A stretch of 64,000 nucleotides of DNA from positions 1 through 64,000 of the forward strand of contig NZ_FPAG01000001.1 in the NCBI RefSeq assembly GCF_900116365.1, read 5' to 3'. Each line of letters opens with the position of its first letter. The first letter of the stretch is position 1. Under the pieces are notes generated by a model that made no database searches, was not told where the DNA came from, and saw nothing but the letters and a program-made list of their open reading frames with translations. The translations under genes were made by a program, and so were the position numbers. The DNA is from Zhouia amylolytica (lineage in GTDB: Bacteria; Bacteroidota; Bacteroidia; Flavobacteriales; Flavobacteriaceae). This document shows positions 46,076 through 57,487 of this stretch, one piece after another.

Positions 46076-47521
46076 ATGGAGAAGATCATAGACGAAAAGA
46101 AGCAAGGTGAAAGCCTGGTAATTGAACAGCAAAAAGAAAACGATCGCAAGCTCTATATAGAAAGCTATGGCTGTCAGATGAATTTTTCTGATAGTGAAAT
46201 TGTGGCCTCTATTTTATCTAAAGAAGGTTTCAATACTACGCAAAAATTAGAAGAAGCTGATCTCGTTTTGGTCAATACATGTTCTATTAGAGATAAAGCG
46301 GAACAAACTGTACGCAAAAGATTAGAGCAATACAATGCAGTAAAAAAAATAAACCCTTCTATGAAGGTAGGGGTTTTAGGCTGTATGGCTGAGCGATTAA
46401 AAAGTAAATTTCTGGAGGAGGAAAAAATCGTCGATATGGTTGTAGGCCCTGATGCTTATAAAGATCTACCGAATTTGATCAGGGAAGTAGATGAAGGAAG
46501 GGATGCAGTCAATGTTATTTTATCCAAAGAAGAAACCTATGGCGATATAGCCCCTGTACGATTGAACAGCAACGGCGTTTCTGCCTTTGTATCCATAACT
46601 CGTGGATGTGATAATATGTGTACATTTTGTGTTGTTCCATTCACAAGGGGTAGAGAACGTAGCAGAGACCCTCAATCCATAATGGAAGAAGTGAATGATT
46701 TATGGAACAGAGGCTTTAAAGAGGTAACCTTGCTGGGACAAAACGTTGATAGCTACTTATGGTATGGAGGTGGCCTAAAGAAAGATTTCGACAAAGCCAC
46801 GGATATGCAAAAAGCCACCGCTGTAAACTTCGCCAAACTGCTAGCCCTGGTTGCCGAAGCGCAACCTAAAATGCGCATACGATTCTCCACATCAAATCCG
46901 CAGGATATGACTTTGGATGTAATTGAGTCGATGGCTAAGTATCCAAATATTTGTAAGTATATTCATTTGCCAGTTCAAAGTGGTAGTAATCGCATACTGG
47001 AGGAAATGAATCGTCAACATACCCGGGAAGAATATTTTGAGTTGATTGACAACATCAAAAAGCTGATACCCGATTGTGGTATCTCTCAAGACATGATTGC
47101 CGGCTTCCCAACTGAAACCGAAGAAGACCATCAAGACACTTTATCTTTAATGGAGTATGTTAAATACGACTTCGGATTTATGTTTATGTATTCGGAAAGA
47201 CCAGGAACCATGGCCGCAAGGAAAATGGAAGACGATATTCCTGAAGAAACCAAGAAAAGAAGGCTAACAGAAATCATCAACCTCCAGCAAAAACATAGTT
47301 TACTGAGAACTCAGCAACATTTAGGCAAGGTTGAGGAGGTTCTAATTGAAGGAAATTCGAAAAAGTCAAACGAACACTGGAAAGGTAGAAACACCCAAAA
47401 TACCGTAGTTGTATTCCCAAAGGAAAACTACAAAATCGGAGATTTTGTCAATGTAAAAATTACTGACTGTACCTCAACAACCTTAATTGGTGAGCCTGTT
47501 GGTTATTCAGACAACAATTAA
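46076..47521 (+). CDS. miaB: tRNA-2-methylthio-N6-dimethylallyladenosine synthase MiaB
   Basis: From ATG 46076 the product is 481 residues. An N-terminal methylthiotransferase domain ([17 protein letters not shown]) precedes the radical-SAM cluster Cys178-x3-Cys182-x2-Cys185 (GCDNMCTFC). The C-terminal TRAM domain starts near residue 415. MiaB adds a methylthio group to position 37 of tRNAs. An in-frame ATG at 46034 lies within the -7 box region, so it is not used. It begins a plus-strand run that goes through secG. Confidence 0.95.
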   Translation: MEKIIDEKKQGESLVIEQQKENDRKLYIESYGCQMNFSDSEIVASILSKEGFNTTQKLEEADLVLVNTCSIRDKAEQTVRKRLEQYNAVKKINPSMKVGVLGCMAERLKSKFLEEEKIVDMVVGPDAYKDLPNLIREVDEGRDAVNVILSKEETYGDIAPVRLNSNGVSAFVSITRGCDNMCTFCVVPFTRGRERSRDPQSIMEEVNDLWNRGFKEVTLLGQNVDSYLWYGGGLKKDFDKATDMQKATAVNFAKLLALVAEAQPKMRIRFSTSNPQDMTLDVIESMAKYPNICKYIHLPVQSGSNRILEEMNRQHTREEYFELIDNIKKLIPDCGISQDMIAGFPTETEEDHQDTLSLMEYVKYDFGFMFMYSERPGTMAARKMEDDIPEETKKRRLTEIINLQQKHSLLRTQQHLGKVEEVLIEGNSKKSNEHWKGRNTQNTVVVFPKENYKIGDFVNVKITDCTSTTLIGEPVGYSDNN

Positions 47522-47602
47522 AAAAATACCGAAGGTATCGATCGAGAATAAGTTACGATCTTGATTCCTTCAGATCATTATAGCTGTTTTAAACTCTAAG
47601 AA

Positions 47603-48877
47603 ATGGAAAATGTTCAAGCCATAAAACAACGCTTTGGTATTATCGGAAACGATATAAAACTAAATCGTGCCATTGAAAAAGCGATCCAGGTAGCACCTAC
47701 AGATATTTCTGTATTAGTTACAGGTGAAAGCGGTGTTGGTAAAGAAGCAATTCCAAAGATTATACATTCACTTTCACACAGAAAACACGGCAAGTTCATT
47801 GCTGTAAACTGTGGGGCTATCCCGGAAGGAACTATAGACTCAGAACTTTTCGGACACGAAAAAGGTTCATTCACCGGTGCAACCCAAACTCGAAGCGGTT
47901 ATTTTGAAGAAGCAAATGGGGGTACCATTTTTCTGGATGAAGTTGGGGAATTACCTTTAACTACCCAGGTTCGATTATTAAGAGTCCTGGAGAATGGAGA
48001 ATTCATCAAAGTGGGATCTTCTAAAGTTCAGAAAACAGATGTAAGAATTGTGGCGGCAACGAATGTTAATATGTTTGAAGCCATTGAAAAAGAAAAATTC
48101 AGAGAGGATCTATATTATAGGTTAAGCACGGTGGAAATTCATTTGCCCCCACTGCGTGAACGCAGGGATGACATCCACTTATTATTTAGAAAATTTGCTG
48201 CAGATTTTGCTCAAAAATATAAAATGCCTACCATCAGACTGGATGATGAGGCCGTTGTTTTATTAAACAAATATCGTTGGAGCGGAAATGTGCGTCAACT
48301 TAGAAACATTGCCGAGCAAATATCGGTATTGGAACAAGAAAGAAGTGTTAGTGCCGACACCTTAAGATCTTATTTACCTGACTACAAACCAAACCTTCCG
48401 GCTGTCATAAACCATAGCAAGTCAGATACTGATTTTAGTAATGAAAGAGAAATTTTATACAAAGTTCTTTTTGACATGAAAAGCGACTTGAACGACTTAA
48501 AAAAGCTTACTCTGGAACTCATGGAGACTGGCGACAATGAGCAGGTTCAAGAAGACAACAAAACCCTTATTAATAAGATTTATGGGTCAGATTCAGAATC
48601 GGAAGAAAGTTATGATTCTGCCGAAGATATCGATGAGGCTTTAGAGGTTTTACCGCTCAATAGCCCTCCCGCCCTTCCTAATCATAATTCGCTAGAGGAC
48701 AAATACCATTTTGCCGAAGATATTGAAGAAGAGGAAACGCTTTCTCTTCAAGAAAAGGAATTAGAACTGATAAAGAAGGCATTGGAACGAAACAACGGAA
48801 AGCGAAAAGCGGCGGCGAAAGAATTAGGGATTTCCGAACGAACTTTATATCGAAAAATAAAACAATACGATTTGTAA
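47603..48877 (+). CDS. Sigma-54-dependent transcriptional activator without sensor domain
   Basis: The 424-residue protein starts almost at once with the AAA+ domain. Walker A is GESGVGKE (41-48), the sigma-54 contact loop GSFTGA (88-93; the usual GAFTGA has Ala second), and Walker B GGTIFLDE (107-114). A Ser/Asp/Glu-rich linker (about 325-385) leads to a Fis-type helix-turn-helix (NNGKRKAAAKELGISERTLYRKI). There is no receiver, PAS or GAF domain, so control must come from a partner or expression level. It lies between miaB and lptE, about 1.8 kb before the sigma-54-like promoter at groES. Confidence 0.93.
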   Translation: MENVQAIKQRFGIIGNDIKLNRAIEKAIQVAPTDISVLVTGESGVGKEAIPKIIHSLSHRKHGKFIAVNCGAIPEGTIDSELFGHEKGSFTGATQTRSGYFEEANGGTIFLDEVGELPLTTQVRLLRVLENGEFIKVGSSKVQKTDVRIVAATNVNMFEAIEKEKFREDLYYRLSTVEIHLPPLRERRDDIHLLFRKFAADFAQKYKMPTIRLDDEAVVLLNKYRWSGNVRQLRNIAEQISVLEQERSVSADTLRSYLPDYKPNLPAVINHSKSDTDFSNEREILYKVLFDMKSDLNDLKKLTLELMETGDNEQVQEDNKTLINKIYGSDSESEESYDSAEDIDEALEVLPLNSPPALPNHNSLEDKYHFAEDIEEEETLSLQEKELELIKKALERNNGKRKAAAKELGISERTLYRKIKQYDL

Positions 48878-48913
48878 CATTTTTTTCGTTCTTTTGAACG
48901 GAATTAAAACACT

Positions 48914-49405
48914 ATGAAAAAACACATTTTCTATATATTACTTATTTTAAGTTTTCAGTCGTGCGGATTTTATTCTTTTACAGGAGTAAACACCACCGCC
49001 GAAACTTATCAGGTTAATTTCTTTCAAAACAATGCCCCCATTATTGAACCTGGATTGGATAGAGATTTCACTTTAGCCTTACAGGACCTCATCCTGAACC
49101 AGACAAATCTTGACCTTGTTAAGACAGGGGGTGACCTTGTATATGAAGGAGAAATTGTTGAATACCGAATATCCCCCATGAGTGCAACTGCCGAACAAAC
49201 AGCTGCGCAAAACAGATTATCTATAGGTGTCATGGTTCGTTATTTTAACACCGACGATCCCGAGAAAGATTTTGAAAGACGCTTTTCCTTCTTTTATGAT
49301 TTCCCAGCAACCACACAGGTACAAGCCATCAAAGAAGAAGCATATCAGGTAATATTTGAACGAATAACTCAAGATATTGTAAACGCAACACTAGCCGATT
49401 GGTAA
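48914..49405 (+). CDS. lptE: LPS-assembly lipoprotein LptE
   Basis: The 163-residue lipoprotein (ILLILSFQSCGFYSF) shows the LptE-family pattern: FTGV near the N-terminus, then FFQNNAPIIEPGLDRDFTLA, and GDLVYEGEIVEYRISP. It plugs the LptD barrel in the outer membrane and helps deliver lipopolysaccharide. It follows the sigma-54 activator by 36 bp and ends 3 bp before the next gene. Confidence 0.88.
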   Translation: MKKHIFYILLILSFQSCGFYSFTGVNTTAETYQVNFFQNNAPIIEPGLDRDFTLALQDLILNQTNLDLVKTGGDLVYEGEIVEYRISPMSATAEQTAAQNRLSIGVMVRYFNTDDPEKDFERRFSFFYDFPATTQVQAIKEEAYQVIFERITQDIVNATLADW

Positions 49406-49408
49406 TTA

Positions 49409-50227
49409 ATGAATGTTTCTGACTTCATACAGGTTTTACAGCATCCGGAAGAACTAAACACGGATCACTTTGCTGCACTGGAGAAAATCCTGGATGATTA
49501 CCCCTATTTTCAATCTGCCAGAGCACTTTATTTAAAAGGCCTGAAAGACCAAGATAGCTTTAAGTACAATTCTGAGCTGAAAAAAACTGCAGCTTATACT
49601 ACTGACAGGCGCATTCTTTTTGATTTCATAACCTCGGAAACCTTTCAACAAAATATTGTTGCCGAAAAACTTTTCACCCATGCTGTAAGCCAGATTGATG
49701 TTGCAGATCATGAAGAAATTAAGTTAAGAGACAATGAAACATTTGGTTTTAAAGAATCTGACGCTGATGCGGTATTAGACCCTGAATTGTTTAAGCCGAA
49801 AGACCCAACATCAAAAAAAAAACTAAAGATCGGTGAACCTTTAGATTTTAATGAAAATGAGAAGCATTCTTTTAACGAATGGTTGAAACTATCTTCGTAT
49901 ACTCCTATAGTAAGAGAGAAAACTTCAACCAAGAAAAAAAAGAATCCGCTCAAAAACAAACTCGACTTAATTGACAAGTTTATCGAGAACAACCCTAAGA
50001 TAAGTCCTGTAAAAGAATTTGGGAATTCTGCGAACCTCGCCAAAGAAAATCAAGTCGAAAAAAGCGAGTTAATGACTGAAACTTTGGCAAGGGTTTACCT
50101 CGAACAAAAGAAGTACAAAAAAGCAATTCAAGCTTATAAAATTTTAAGTTTGAAATATCCGGAAAAAAGTGGTTTCTTTGCAGACCAAATTAATGCAATA
50201 AAAAAATTACAACAACAACATAATTAA
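49409..50227 (+). CDS. TPR-like cytoplasmic protein, hypothetical
   Basis: A 272-residue soluble protein. The N-terminal helices (DDYPYFQSARALYLKGLK) and the C-terminal LARVYLEQKKYKKAIQAYKILSLKYPEKS are typical of tetratricopeptide repeats, separated by a Lys-rich linker (about 165-200). No signal peptide. Its place between lptE and secG with gaps of 3 and 6 bp points to one operon. The role is unknown. Confidence 0.75.
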   Translation: MNVSDFIQVLQHPEELNTDHFAALEKILDDYPYFQSARALYLKGLKDQDSFKYNSELKKTAAYTTDRRILFDFITSETFQQNIVAEKLFTHAVSQIDVADHEEIKLRDNETFGFKESDADAVLDPELFKPKDPTSKKKLKIGEPLDFNENEKHSFNEWLKLSSYTPIVREKTSTKKKKNPLKNKLDLIDKFIENNPKISPVKEFGNSANLAKENQVEKSELMTETLARVYLEQKKYKKAIQAYKILSLKYPEKSGFFADQINAIKKLQQQHN

Positions 50228-50233
50228 TTTATA

Positions 50234-50584
50234 ATGACGTTTTCAATCTTTTTAGTGCTTATTATTATCGTAGCATTTTTGTTGGTACTAGTTATAATGG
50301 TACAAAACCCTAAAGGAGGAGGTTTATCATCAACATTCGGTGGTAACACACAAGTAGTTGGAGGTGTAAAAAAGACAGGGGATTTCCTGGATAAGAGTAC
50401 CTGGACATTAGCTACTATTTTAATCGCTTTAATTTTATTATCCAACCTTTCATTACAATCAGGTCCGAATTCAGGATCTAAATTGTTAGAAGGACAAGAA
50501 ATTGAAGCTCCTGCTCAGGATAATGCTCCAGCAGAAACTGAAACACCTGCTTCCAGTACAACGACAGATACTATAGCACAGTAA
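50234..50584 (+). CDS. secG: Preprotein translocase subunit SecG
   Basis: 116 residues with two membrane helices (about 1-22 and 55-75) around the conserved loop VQNPKGGGLSSTFGG. An Ala/Thr/Glu-rich acidic tail follows. SecG assists the SecYE channel. It begins 6 bp after the TPR-like gene and closes the operon, before a strong terminator. Confidence 0.92.
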   Translation: MTFSIFLVLIIIVAFLLVLVIMVQNPKGGGLSSTFGGNTQVVGGVKKTGDFLDKSTWTLATILIALILLSNLSLQSGPNSGSKLLEGQEIEAPAQDNAPAETETPASSTTTDTIAQ

Positions 50585-50606
50585 ATAATAACCCTCTTTA
50601 GAGGTC

Positions 50607-50646
50607 AAAAATGCCAGTTTGTGTGACAAGCTGGCATTTTTTTATG
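50607..50646 (+). terminator. Terminator after secG
   Basis: The hairpin AAAATGCCAG..CTGGCATTTT (with a short inner stem) runs into seven T's. It separates the lptE-secG operon from groES, so groESL needs its own promoter. Confidence 0.85.
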
Positions 50647-50668
50647 CCGTATATGTCACTTTTTTGAA

Positions 50669-50685
50669 TTGGCACAATTTCTGCC
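50669..50685 (+). promoter_or_regulatory. Candidate sigma-54 (-24/-12) promoter of groESL
   Basis: TTGGCAC, five bases, then CTGCC. The GG (50671-50672) and GC (50683-50684) are 12 bp apart, the exact spacing of sigma-54 promoters. The -12 element is CTGC instead of TTGC. The start point would be near 50696, 42 bp before groES. No TAnnTTTG box is seen in this gap. The sequence is also a TGGCA..TGCCA inverted repeat, so it could be an operator. Confidence 0.5.
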
Positions 50686-50737
50686 ACATCTGAAACAGCA
50701 ATTTGTAAAACATCTAAAAACATAAAAAGTTATCGAT

Positions 50738-51016
50738 ATGGCTAACTTAAACATTAAACCATTAGCTGATAGAGTTCTGATAGAGCCATTGGCTGCAGAA
50801 ACCACTACTTCATCTGGAATCATTATTCCTGACACTGCTAAAGAAAAACCACAAAAAGGAACTGTTGTAGCAGTAGGTCCTGGTACTAAGGACGAGCCAC
50901 TAACTGTGAAAGTTGGTGACAGCGTATTATATGGAAAATACGCCGGAACAGAATTAAAATTAGAAGGCAATGAGTATCTAATGATGCGCGAGAGCGATAT
51001 TCTGGCGATCGTATAA
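50738..51016 (+). CDS. groES: Co-chaperonin GroES
   Basis: At 92 residues it shows [20 protein letters not shown] and a C-terminal [13 protein letters not shown], as in all GroES proteins. The mobile loop segment is present ([17 protein letters not shown]). It forms the lid of the GroEL folding chamber. groEL follows after 76 bp. Confidence 0.97.
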   Translation: MANLNIKPLADRVLIEPLAAETTTSSGIIIPDTAKEKPQKGTVVAVGPGTKDEPLTVKVGDSVLYGKYAGTELKLEGNEYLMMRESDILAIV

Positions 51017-51086
51017 CCCTTTTTAGTTTTCGATTCATTCAATAAGTTAAAATCATAATACTACAAATAGTATTCACAAAAATTAA

Positions 51087-52724
<1,638 letters not shown>

Positions 52725-52747
52725 TAAAAAGACATCGCATAAATTTA

Positions 52748-52779
52748 AAAAGCCGTACAAATTTGTACGGCTTTTTTTA
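52748..52779 (+). terminator. Terminator after groEL
   Basis: The palindromic stem AGCCGTACAAATTTGTACGGCT is followed by eight T's. Confidence 0.85.
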
Positions 52780-52852
52780 TGTTAATTCTTACATAAGCAG
52801 AATTATTTTAGTTGAATTTTTAATACATTGTGCCATCATCAATCTTTTTATT

Positions 52853-54136
52853 ATGGCTCAAACCACTACGTTCACTCCAAATTGGAGTTTTTCAAAGAAG
52901 CTTTATTTCAGACTTTCCTTTTGTTATCTTGCACTCTACATCATTCCGTTTCCATTAGGCAACCTGCCATTTTCTAACTATCCCTATATGGCTGTTTTCA
53001 ATTTTTGGAAATGGATCACAACCCTGGTTGCAGAAAACATATTTCACATACAAAACTTCAAAATTCTTTTTAATGGCAGTGGCGACAAAACCTCTGATTA
53101 TATAAAATTACTCTCTATTGCAGGCCTCGCCCTAATTATAACCTTTTTTTGGTCTATTCTTGATAGAAAACGTAATAACTACAACAAATTACTTCAGTTC
53201 TTCTTAGTAGCCTTAAGATATTACCTGGCTTATTATATGTTATCCTATGGGATGTCTAAGTTATTTACGAATCAATTTTCAAGTTTGTCGTTGTTTGACC
53301 TGGTTAAAACCTATGGTCAATCGTCCCCTATGGGACTCATGTGGAACTTCATGGAGTATTCTGACACCTATACCATATTTTCGGGGATAAGTGAAATTAT
53401 CGGAGGGGTATTATTACTGTTTAGAAGAACCACCAAACTTGGGGCACTCATAACGTTTGGCGTCATGTTAAATGTTTTTCTAATGAACGTCAGTTATGAT
53501 ATTCCGGTAAAACTATTCTCTTTTCACCTGATGCTGATCGCTTTTTACATTCTTATTCCACATTTAAAAAGCCTCATAAACTATTTCCTGTTAAACAAAC
53601 CTATACCACCTGTTCAATATGACAAATATTTCAACAAGAGACGATGGAACATCACAGCACTGATATTTAAAACCCTATTTATTTCCTACACGGTGGTTAA
53701 ATTTTCTATCAAGCAGGTTGAGCGACAAAAACAATATGGAAAATTCGCTGCATTACCTGCACTCTATGGAATATACGAGGTCGAAAAGTTTACATACAAC
53801 AATAATGAAAGACTGCCTTTAACAACGGACAGCATACGGTGGAAAAAACTAATTATCGACAAAAACTCTTCTCTTATAATCAATATGGATGATACTCCGA
53901 AAGGAGTTAGACATTTAGTTGATTCATCAAATTATGCATTAGAGCTAACCCCGTATAAAAAAGAAATGAATTACTATTACAAGTTTAAGTATTCCCAACA
54001 GGACAGCATTCTAAATCTAGAAGGAACCTACTATCAGGACACCTTAAAAATAAGGCTCATCAAACAAGACCACACACAATTTCCTCTTTTAAAGCGAGGG
54101 TTTAACTGGATAAACGAGTACCCATATAACAGATAG
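52853..54136 (+). CDS. DoxX-like multi-span membrane protein
   Basis: I take ATG 52853 (MAQTTTFTPNWSFSKKLYF), giving 427 residues; the earlier ATG lies in the groEL terminator. About seven hydrophobic segments occupy residues 15-300. They include the DoxX-like ALRYYLAYYMLSYGMSKLF and SGISEIIGGVLLLFRRTTKLG. The C-terminal 120 or so residues are soluble (VERQKQYGKFAALPALYGIYEVEKF). No function can be assigned. Confidence 0.75.
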   Translation: MAQTTTFTPNWSFSKKLYFRLSFCYLALYIIPFPLGNLPFSNYPYMAVFNFWKWITTLVAENIFHIQNFKILFNGSGDKTSDYIKLLSIAGLALIITFFWSILDRKRNNYNKLLQFFLVALRYYLAYYMLSYGMSKLFTNQFSSLSLFDLVKTYGQSSPMGLMWNFMEYSDTYTIFSGISEIIGGVLLLFRRTTKLGALITFGVMLNVFLMNVSYDIPVKLFSFHLMLIAFYILIPHLKSLINYFLLNKPIPPVQYDKYFNKRRWNITALIFKTLFISYTVVKFSIKQVERQKQYGKFAALPALYGIYEVEKFTYNNNERLPLTTDSIRWKKLIIDKNSSLIINMDDTPKGVRHLVDSSNYALELTPYKKEMNYYYKFKYSQQDSILNLEGTYYQDTLKIRLIKQDHTQFPLLKRGFNWINEYPYNR

Positions 54137-54164
54137 CCCCATAAAGAAGCTAAATCAAAAAAAC

Positions 54165-54200
54165 AATGCGACAACCTGAGTTCAAATCAGGTTGTCAAAA
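54165..54200 (-). terminator. Terminator of copper ATPase gene
   Basis: A 10-bp perfect stem GACAACCTGA / TCAGGTTGTC with a 7-nt loop is followed on the minus strand by an eight-T run. It lies between two convergent genes. Confidence 0.8.
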
Positions 54201-54249
54201 TATTTAACAATCCGCACGACAAGATTTTTGATACAGCCTCTTTTTCTCA

Positions 54250-56751
54250 TTAATCAATACGCACTGCTTTTAACCTAAGCGCATTTGCAATTACTGATAC
54301 CGAGCTAAAACTCATGGCCAAAGCGGCAATCATAGGAGACAGTAATAGTCCGAAAACAGGAAACAAAACTCCGGCCGCTATAGGCACCCCAATTGTATTA
54401 TATATCAATGCGAAAAAAAGGTTTTGTTTAATATTCCTCATTACCTTATGACTCAGGTTAATTGCTTTCACGATTCCCTTCAAATCACCTTTGATTAAAG
54501 TCACCTCAGCGCTTTCGATAGCAACATCTGTTCCTGTACCCATAGCGATTCCAACATCTGCTTTAGCAAGGGCAGGAGCATCATTAATACCATCACCGGC
54601 CACTGCTACTTTTTTCCCTTCCTCCTGTAGCCTCTCTACCTCTTTCAATTTATCTTCAGGTAAGCATTCGGCTTTAAAACCAGACAAACCAAGCTCCTCT
54701 GCCACGGCTTGGGCTGTATTTTCATTATCACCCGTAAGCATAATAACCTCAACTCCTTCTTCCTTCAGGCGATCAATCGCTTCACTACTCGTTTTCTTTA
54801 TCGCATCAGATAATACTACGAAACCTACTAATTGTGAATCAACAAACAACATTGATACAGTTTTTCCCTTCGATTGATATTCTGAAATAGCGTTCTCAAC
54901 ATCTTCCCCAACCTTAACATTAAAATCTTTAAGAAGTGAAAAATTACCAAGCCCCACCTTCTGATCATTATAAATACCAATCACACCTTTTCCAGTTACC
55001 GATTCAAAATCATCCACCTCACCAACATTTACCTTATTTTCTTTTGCATAAGCAACTGTTGCGGCACCCAGAGGGTGCTCACTATGACTATTCAAGGAAG
55101 CAATGATCTCGGTAACCCGTTCTTCAGAATAAGCATCTCTTACACCTCGTATAGTTTCTACCGACGGCTTCCCTTCAGTTATTGTTCCGGTTTTATCTAT
55201 TATTAGCGTATCAATTTTACTCAATTTCTGGAGAGCTTCCGCATTTTTAATAAGGACCCCTGAGGTTGCTCCTTTACCAACACCTACCATAACAGACATT
55301 GGCGTTGCAAGACCTAAAGCACAGGGGCAGGCAATAATTAATACGGCAATTGCATTCACAAAGGCATAAACCATTGAAGGCTCCGGACCAAATATTTTCC
55401 AAATGACAAAAGTAATTATTGCAATCAACACCACGATTGGTACAAAGTAAGCAGATATCTTATCAGCGAGCTTTTGTACAGGCGACCTTGACCTGCTTGC
55501 ATTATTAACCATTGCTATAATTTGTGACAACAAAGTTTCACTTCCTACTTTTTCGGCTTTCATTAAGAAGGATGTTTTACCATTAATGGTGCCGGAGCTG
55601 ACCTGATCATTTTCTGACTTATCAACCGGAACCGGTTCTCCGGTAATCGCAGACTCGTCTATGAATGCATTGCCCTTAACAATAACCCCATCAACCGGAA
55701 CCTTATCTCCGGGTTTAACTTTTAAAACATCTCCAACTTTAATAGCGTTGATAGAAACTGTTTCTTCATTTCCGTCAACAACCCTAATGGCAGTATTCGG
55801 AGCAAGCTTCATCAATTCTTTGATAGCAGCATTGGTTTTACTATGCGCCCGAGCTTCTAACAGCTGACCTAACAACACCAAGGTTAGTATAACCGTCGCT
55901 GCTTCAAAATACAAATGTACAGTACCAGCTTCTGTTTTAAACTGGTCTGGAAAAACACCAGGAAACAGCAATCCAAAAAAACTAAAAACCCATGCTGCTC
56001 CTGCCCCAATCCCTATCAGTGTAAACATGTTTAAATTCCATGTTTTTATAGATTTATAAGCCCTTTCAAAAAACATCCATGTCGCATAAAAAACTACTGG
56101 CAGCGACAAGCCAAATTGGATCCAATTCCAATACTTTAGCGATAAAACATTGTATAAAGGATTGTTATGAAGCATGTCAGACATTGCTATAATAAAAATA
56201 GGCAATGTGAATATCACTGCAACTTTAAACTTAGCTAGCAACTTTTTATAGGTTTTCACCTCTGCACTTTCCTCTGCCTCTTTGGGAACAAGCTCCATTC
56301 CACATATAGGACAACTTCCAGGCTCGTCTTTCTCTATCTCAGGATGCATTGGACATGTATAAATGGTTGTGGCCGAAATCGCAGGCTGTTCAACCAGGTC
56401 CATTCCACATACAGGACAATCGCCGGGCTCGTGGTATGTTTTATCACCTTCGCAATGCATTGGACAATAAAAAACTCCATTCCCCTGCCCCTTCTTACTT
56501 GACTGATCATGAGCTACTTTATGTTTTTTCGCCTCTTCTTCACTCAAATGTATACGATACTTTTCACCTGCTTTTCGAATACCCTTCTGAAGTTTTTCAA
56601 TGGACAAATGCTTATCCATTTCAATTTCAGCTTCCTCTTTCTCAAGATCGACTGCAGCCCTTATAACTCCTTCAGTTGAGTTTAAGGCTTCCTCAACATG
56701 TGTCCGGCATCCATTACAGGTCATCCCTGTTATTTTATATGTATGTTTCAT
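54250..56751 (-). CDS. copA: Copper-translocating P-type ATPase
   Basis: The 833 residues start with an HMA domain (MTCNGC at 9-14), then two YCPMH..CPVCGM-type heavy-metal-binding motifs (about 95-122 and 132-157). The P1B ATPase core has the transmembrane Cys475-Pro-Cys477 (ACPCALG), phosphorylation Asp519 (DKTGT), the SEHPLGAA His motif, TGDN and GDGINDAPALA. CPC with the HMA Cys pair indicates Cu(I) export. It follows the HMA-AraC regulator by 78 bp in the same direction. Confidence 0.93.
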   Translation of the reverse strand: MKHTYKITGMTCNGCRTHVEEALNSTEGVIRAAVDLEKEEAEIEMDKHLSIEKLQKGIRKAGEKYRIHLSEEEAKKHKVAHDQSSKKGQGNGVFYCPMHCEGDKTYHEPGDCPVCGMDLVEQPAISATTIYTCPMHPEIEKDEPGSCPICGMELVPKEAEESAEVKTYKKLLAKFKVAVIFTLPIFIIAMSDMLHNNPLYNVLSLKYWNWIQFGLSLPVVFYATWMFFERAYKSIKTWNLNMFTLIGIGAGAAWVFSFFGLLFPGVFPDQFKTEAGTVHLYFEAATVILTLVLLGQLLEARAHSKTNAAIKELMKLAPNTAIRVVDGNEETVSINAIKVGDVLKVKPGDKVPVDGVIVKGNAFIDESAITGEPVPVDKSENDQVSSGTINGKTSFLMKAEKVGSETLLSQIIAMVNNASRSRSPVQKLADKISAYFVPIVVLIAIITFVIWKIFGPEPSMVYAFVNAIAVLIIACPCALGLATPMSVMVGVGKGATSGVLIKNAEALQKLSKIDTLIIDKTGTITEGKPSVETIRGVRDAYSEERVTEIIASLNSHSEHPLGAATVAYAKENKVNVGEVDDFESVTGKGVIGIYNDQKVGLGNFSLLKDFNVKVGEDVENAISEYQSKGKTVSMLFVDSQLVGFVVLSDAIKKTSSEAIDRLKEEGVEVIMLTGDNENTAQAVAEELGLSGFKAECLPEDKLKEVERLQEEGKKVAVAGDGINDAPALAKADVGIAMGTGTDVAIESAEVTLIKGDLKGIVKAINLSHKVMRNIKQNLFFALIYNTIGVPIAAGVLFPVFGLLLSPMIAALAMSFSSVSVIANALRLKAVRID

Positions 56752-56829
56752 CGAAAAACTTTTAATATGATAATATGAACTAAGGTACCAGATGATTCGG
56801 CATTCGTATTTTAAAATTTTAGAATATTC

Positions 56830-57393
56830 TTATACAATTTTGTCTATTGGATTTCTTTGAAAATCAGCATCGTTTTTATAATCAGAAAGACTTTTCCCCA
56901 CCTCTTTTTTAAACTGTGCGGATAAGTGACTTAGGTTACTATACCCAAGTTCATAGGCTATTTCTGAGAAATTAAGTTTTCCTTCCTGAATAAGCTGTTT
57001 GGTACGCTCTACTTTTAACCTGATAAGATACTTTTCTATGGTAAGGTTATTTTTTTTTGAAAAAAATCTACTAATAGCAATATAATCTGAGTGTAAGTTG
57101 TGAGCTAAAAAATCAGACACATTGAACTTTTTAAACCACTGTCCATTTACATACTCTAACAGCAAGACCTTTATCTCCTCATTATGGGCCTCCTCCTTAT
57201 CCAAAATCAATTCAAATCCATGTTCTTGAAGTGTTTTTTCCAAATCTAATTTATCCTCTTCGGATATATAATTGCTTTTAACTTCAACAGACCCCAAACT
57301 AATTTGCATCACATCAAACCCTAACTGTTCAAAATCATCTTTCACTACCATAATGCAGCGATCACACACCATATTTTTTACTAGAAAATTCAC
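56830..57393 (-). CDS. AraC-type regulator with N-terminal HMA-like metal site
   Basis: The 187 residues combine an HMA-like fold with MVCDRC (Cys10, Cys13) at the N-terminus and an AraC helix-turn-helix pair (about 90-178, FSEIAYELGYSNLSHLSAQFKKEVG). The fusion places a copper-binding module directly on a DNA-binding domain. Next to a copA-type ATPase it is most simply read as the copper-responsive regulator of that gene. The gene is divergent from the GAF gene. Confidence 0.85.
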   Translation of the reverse strand: MNFLVKNMVCDRCIMVVKDDFEQLGFDVMQISLGSVEVKSNYISEEDKLDLEKTLQEHGFELILDKEEAHNEEIKVLLLEYVNGQWFKKFNVSDFLAHNLHSDYIAISRFFSKKNNLTIEKYLIRLKVERTKQLIQEGKLNFSEIAYELGYSNLSHLSAQFKKEVGKSLSDYKNDADFQRNPIDKIV

Positions 57394-57461
57394 GAAATTT
57401 ACCTGCTATTTTTTTAACAAATTTTACCTAATCAATGTAACGTTATCCACATCATTTTAAA

Positions 57462-57469
57462 TACATTTG
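57462..57469 (+). promoter_or_regulatory. -7 box before the GAF gene
   Basis: TACATTTG matches TAnnTTTG, 18 bp before the chosen start at 57488. No clear -33 TTG. Confidence 0.4.
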
Positions 57470-57487
57470 TACCCTAATATTACGATA

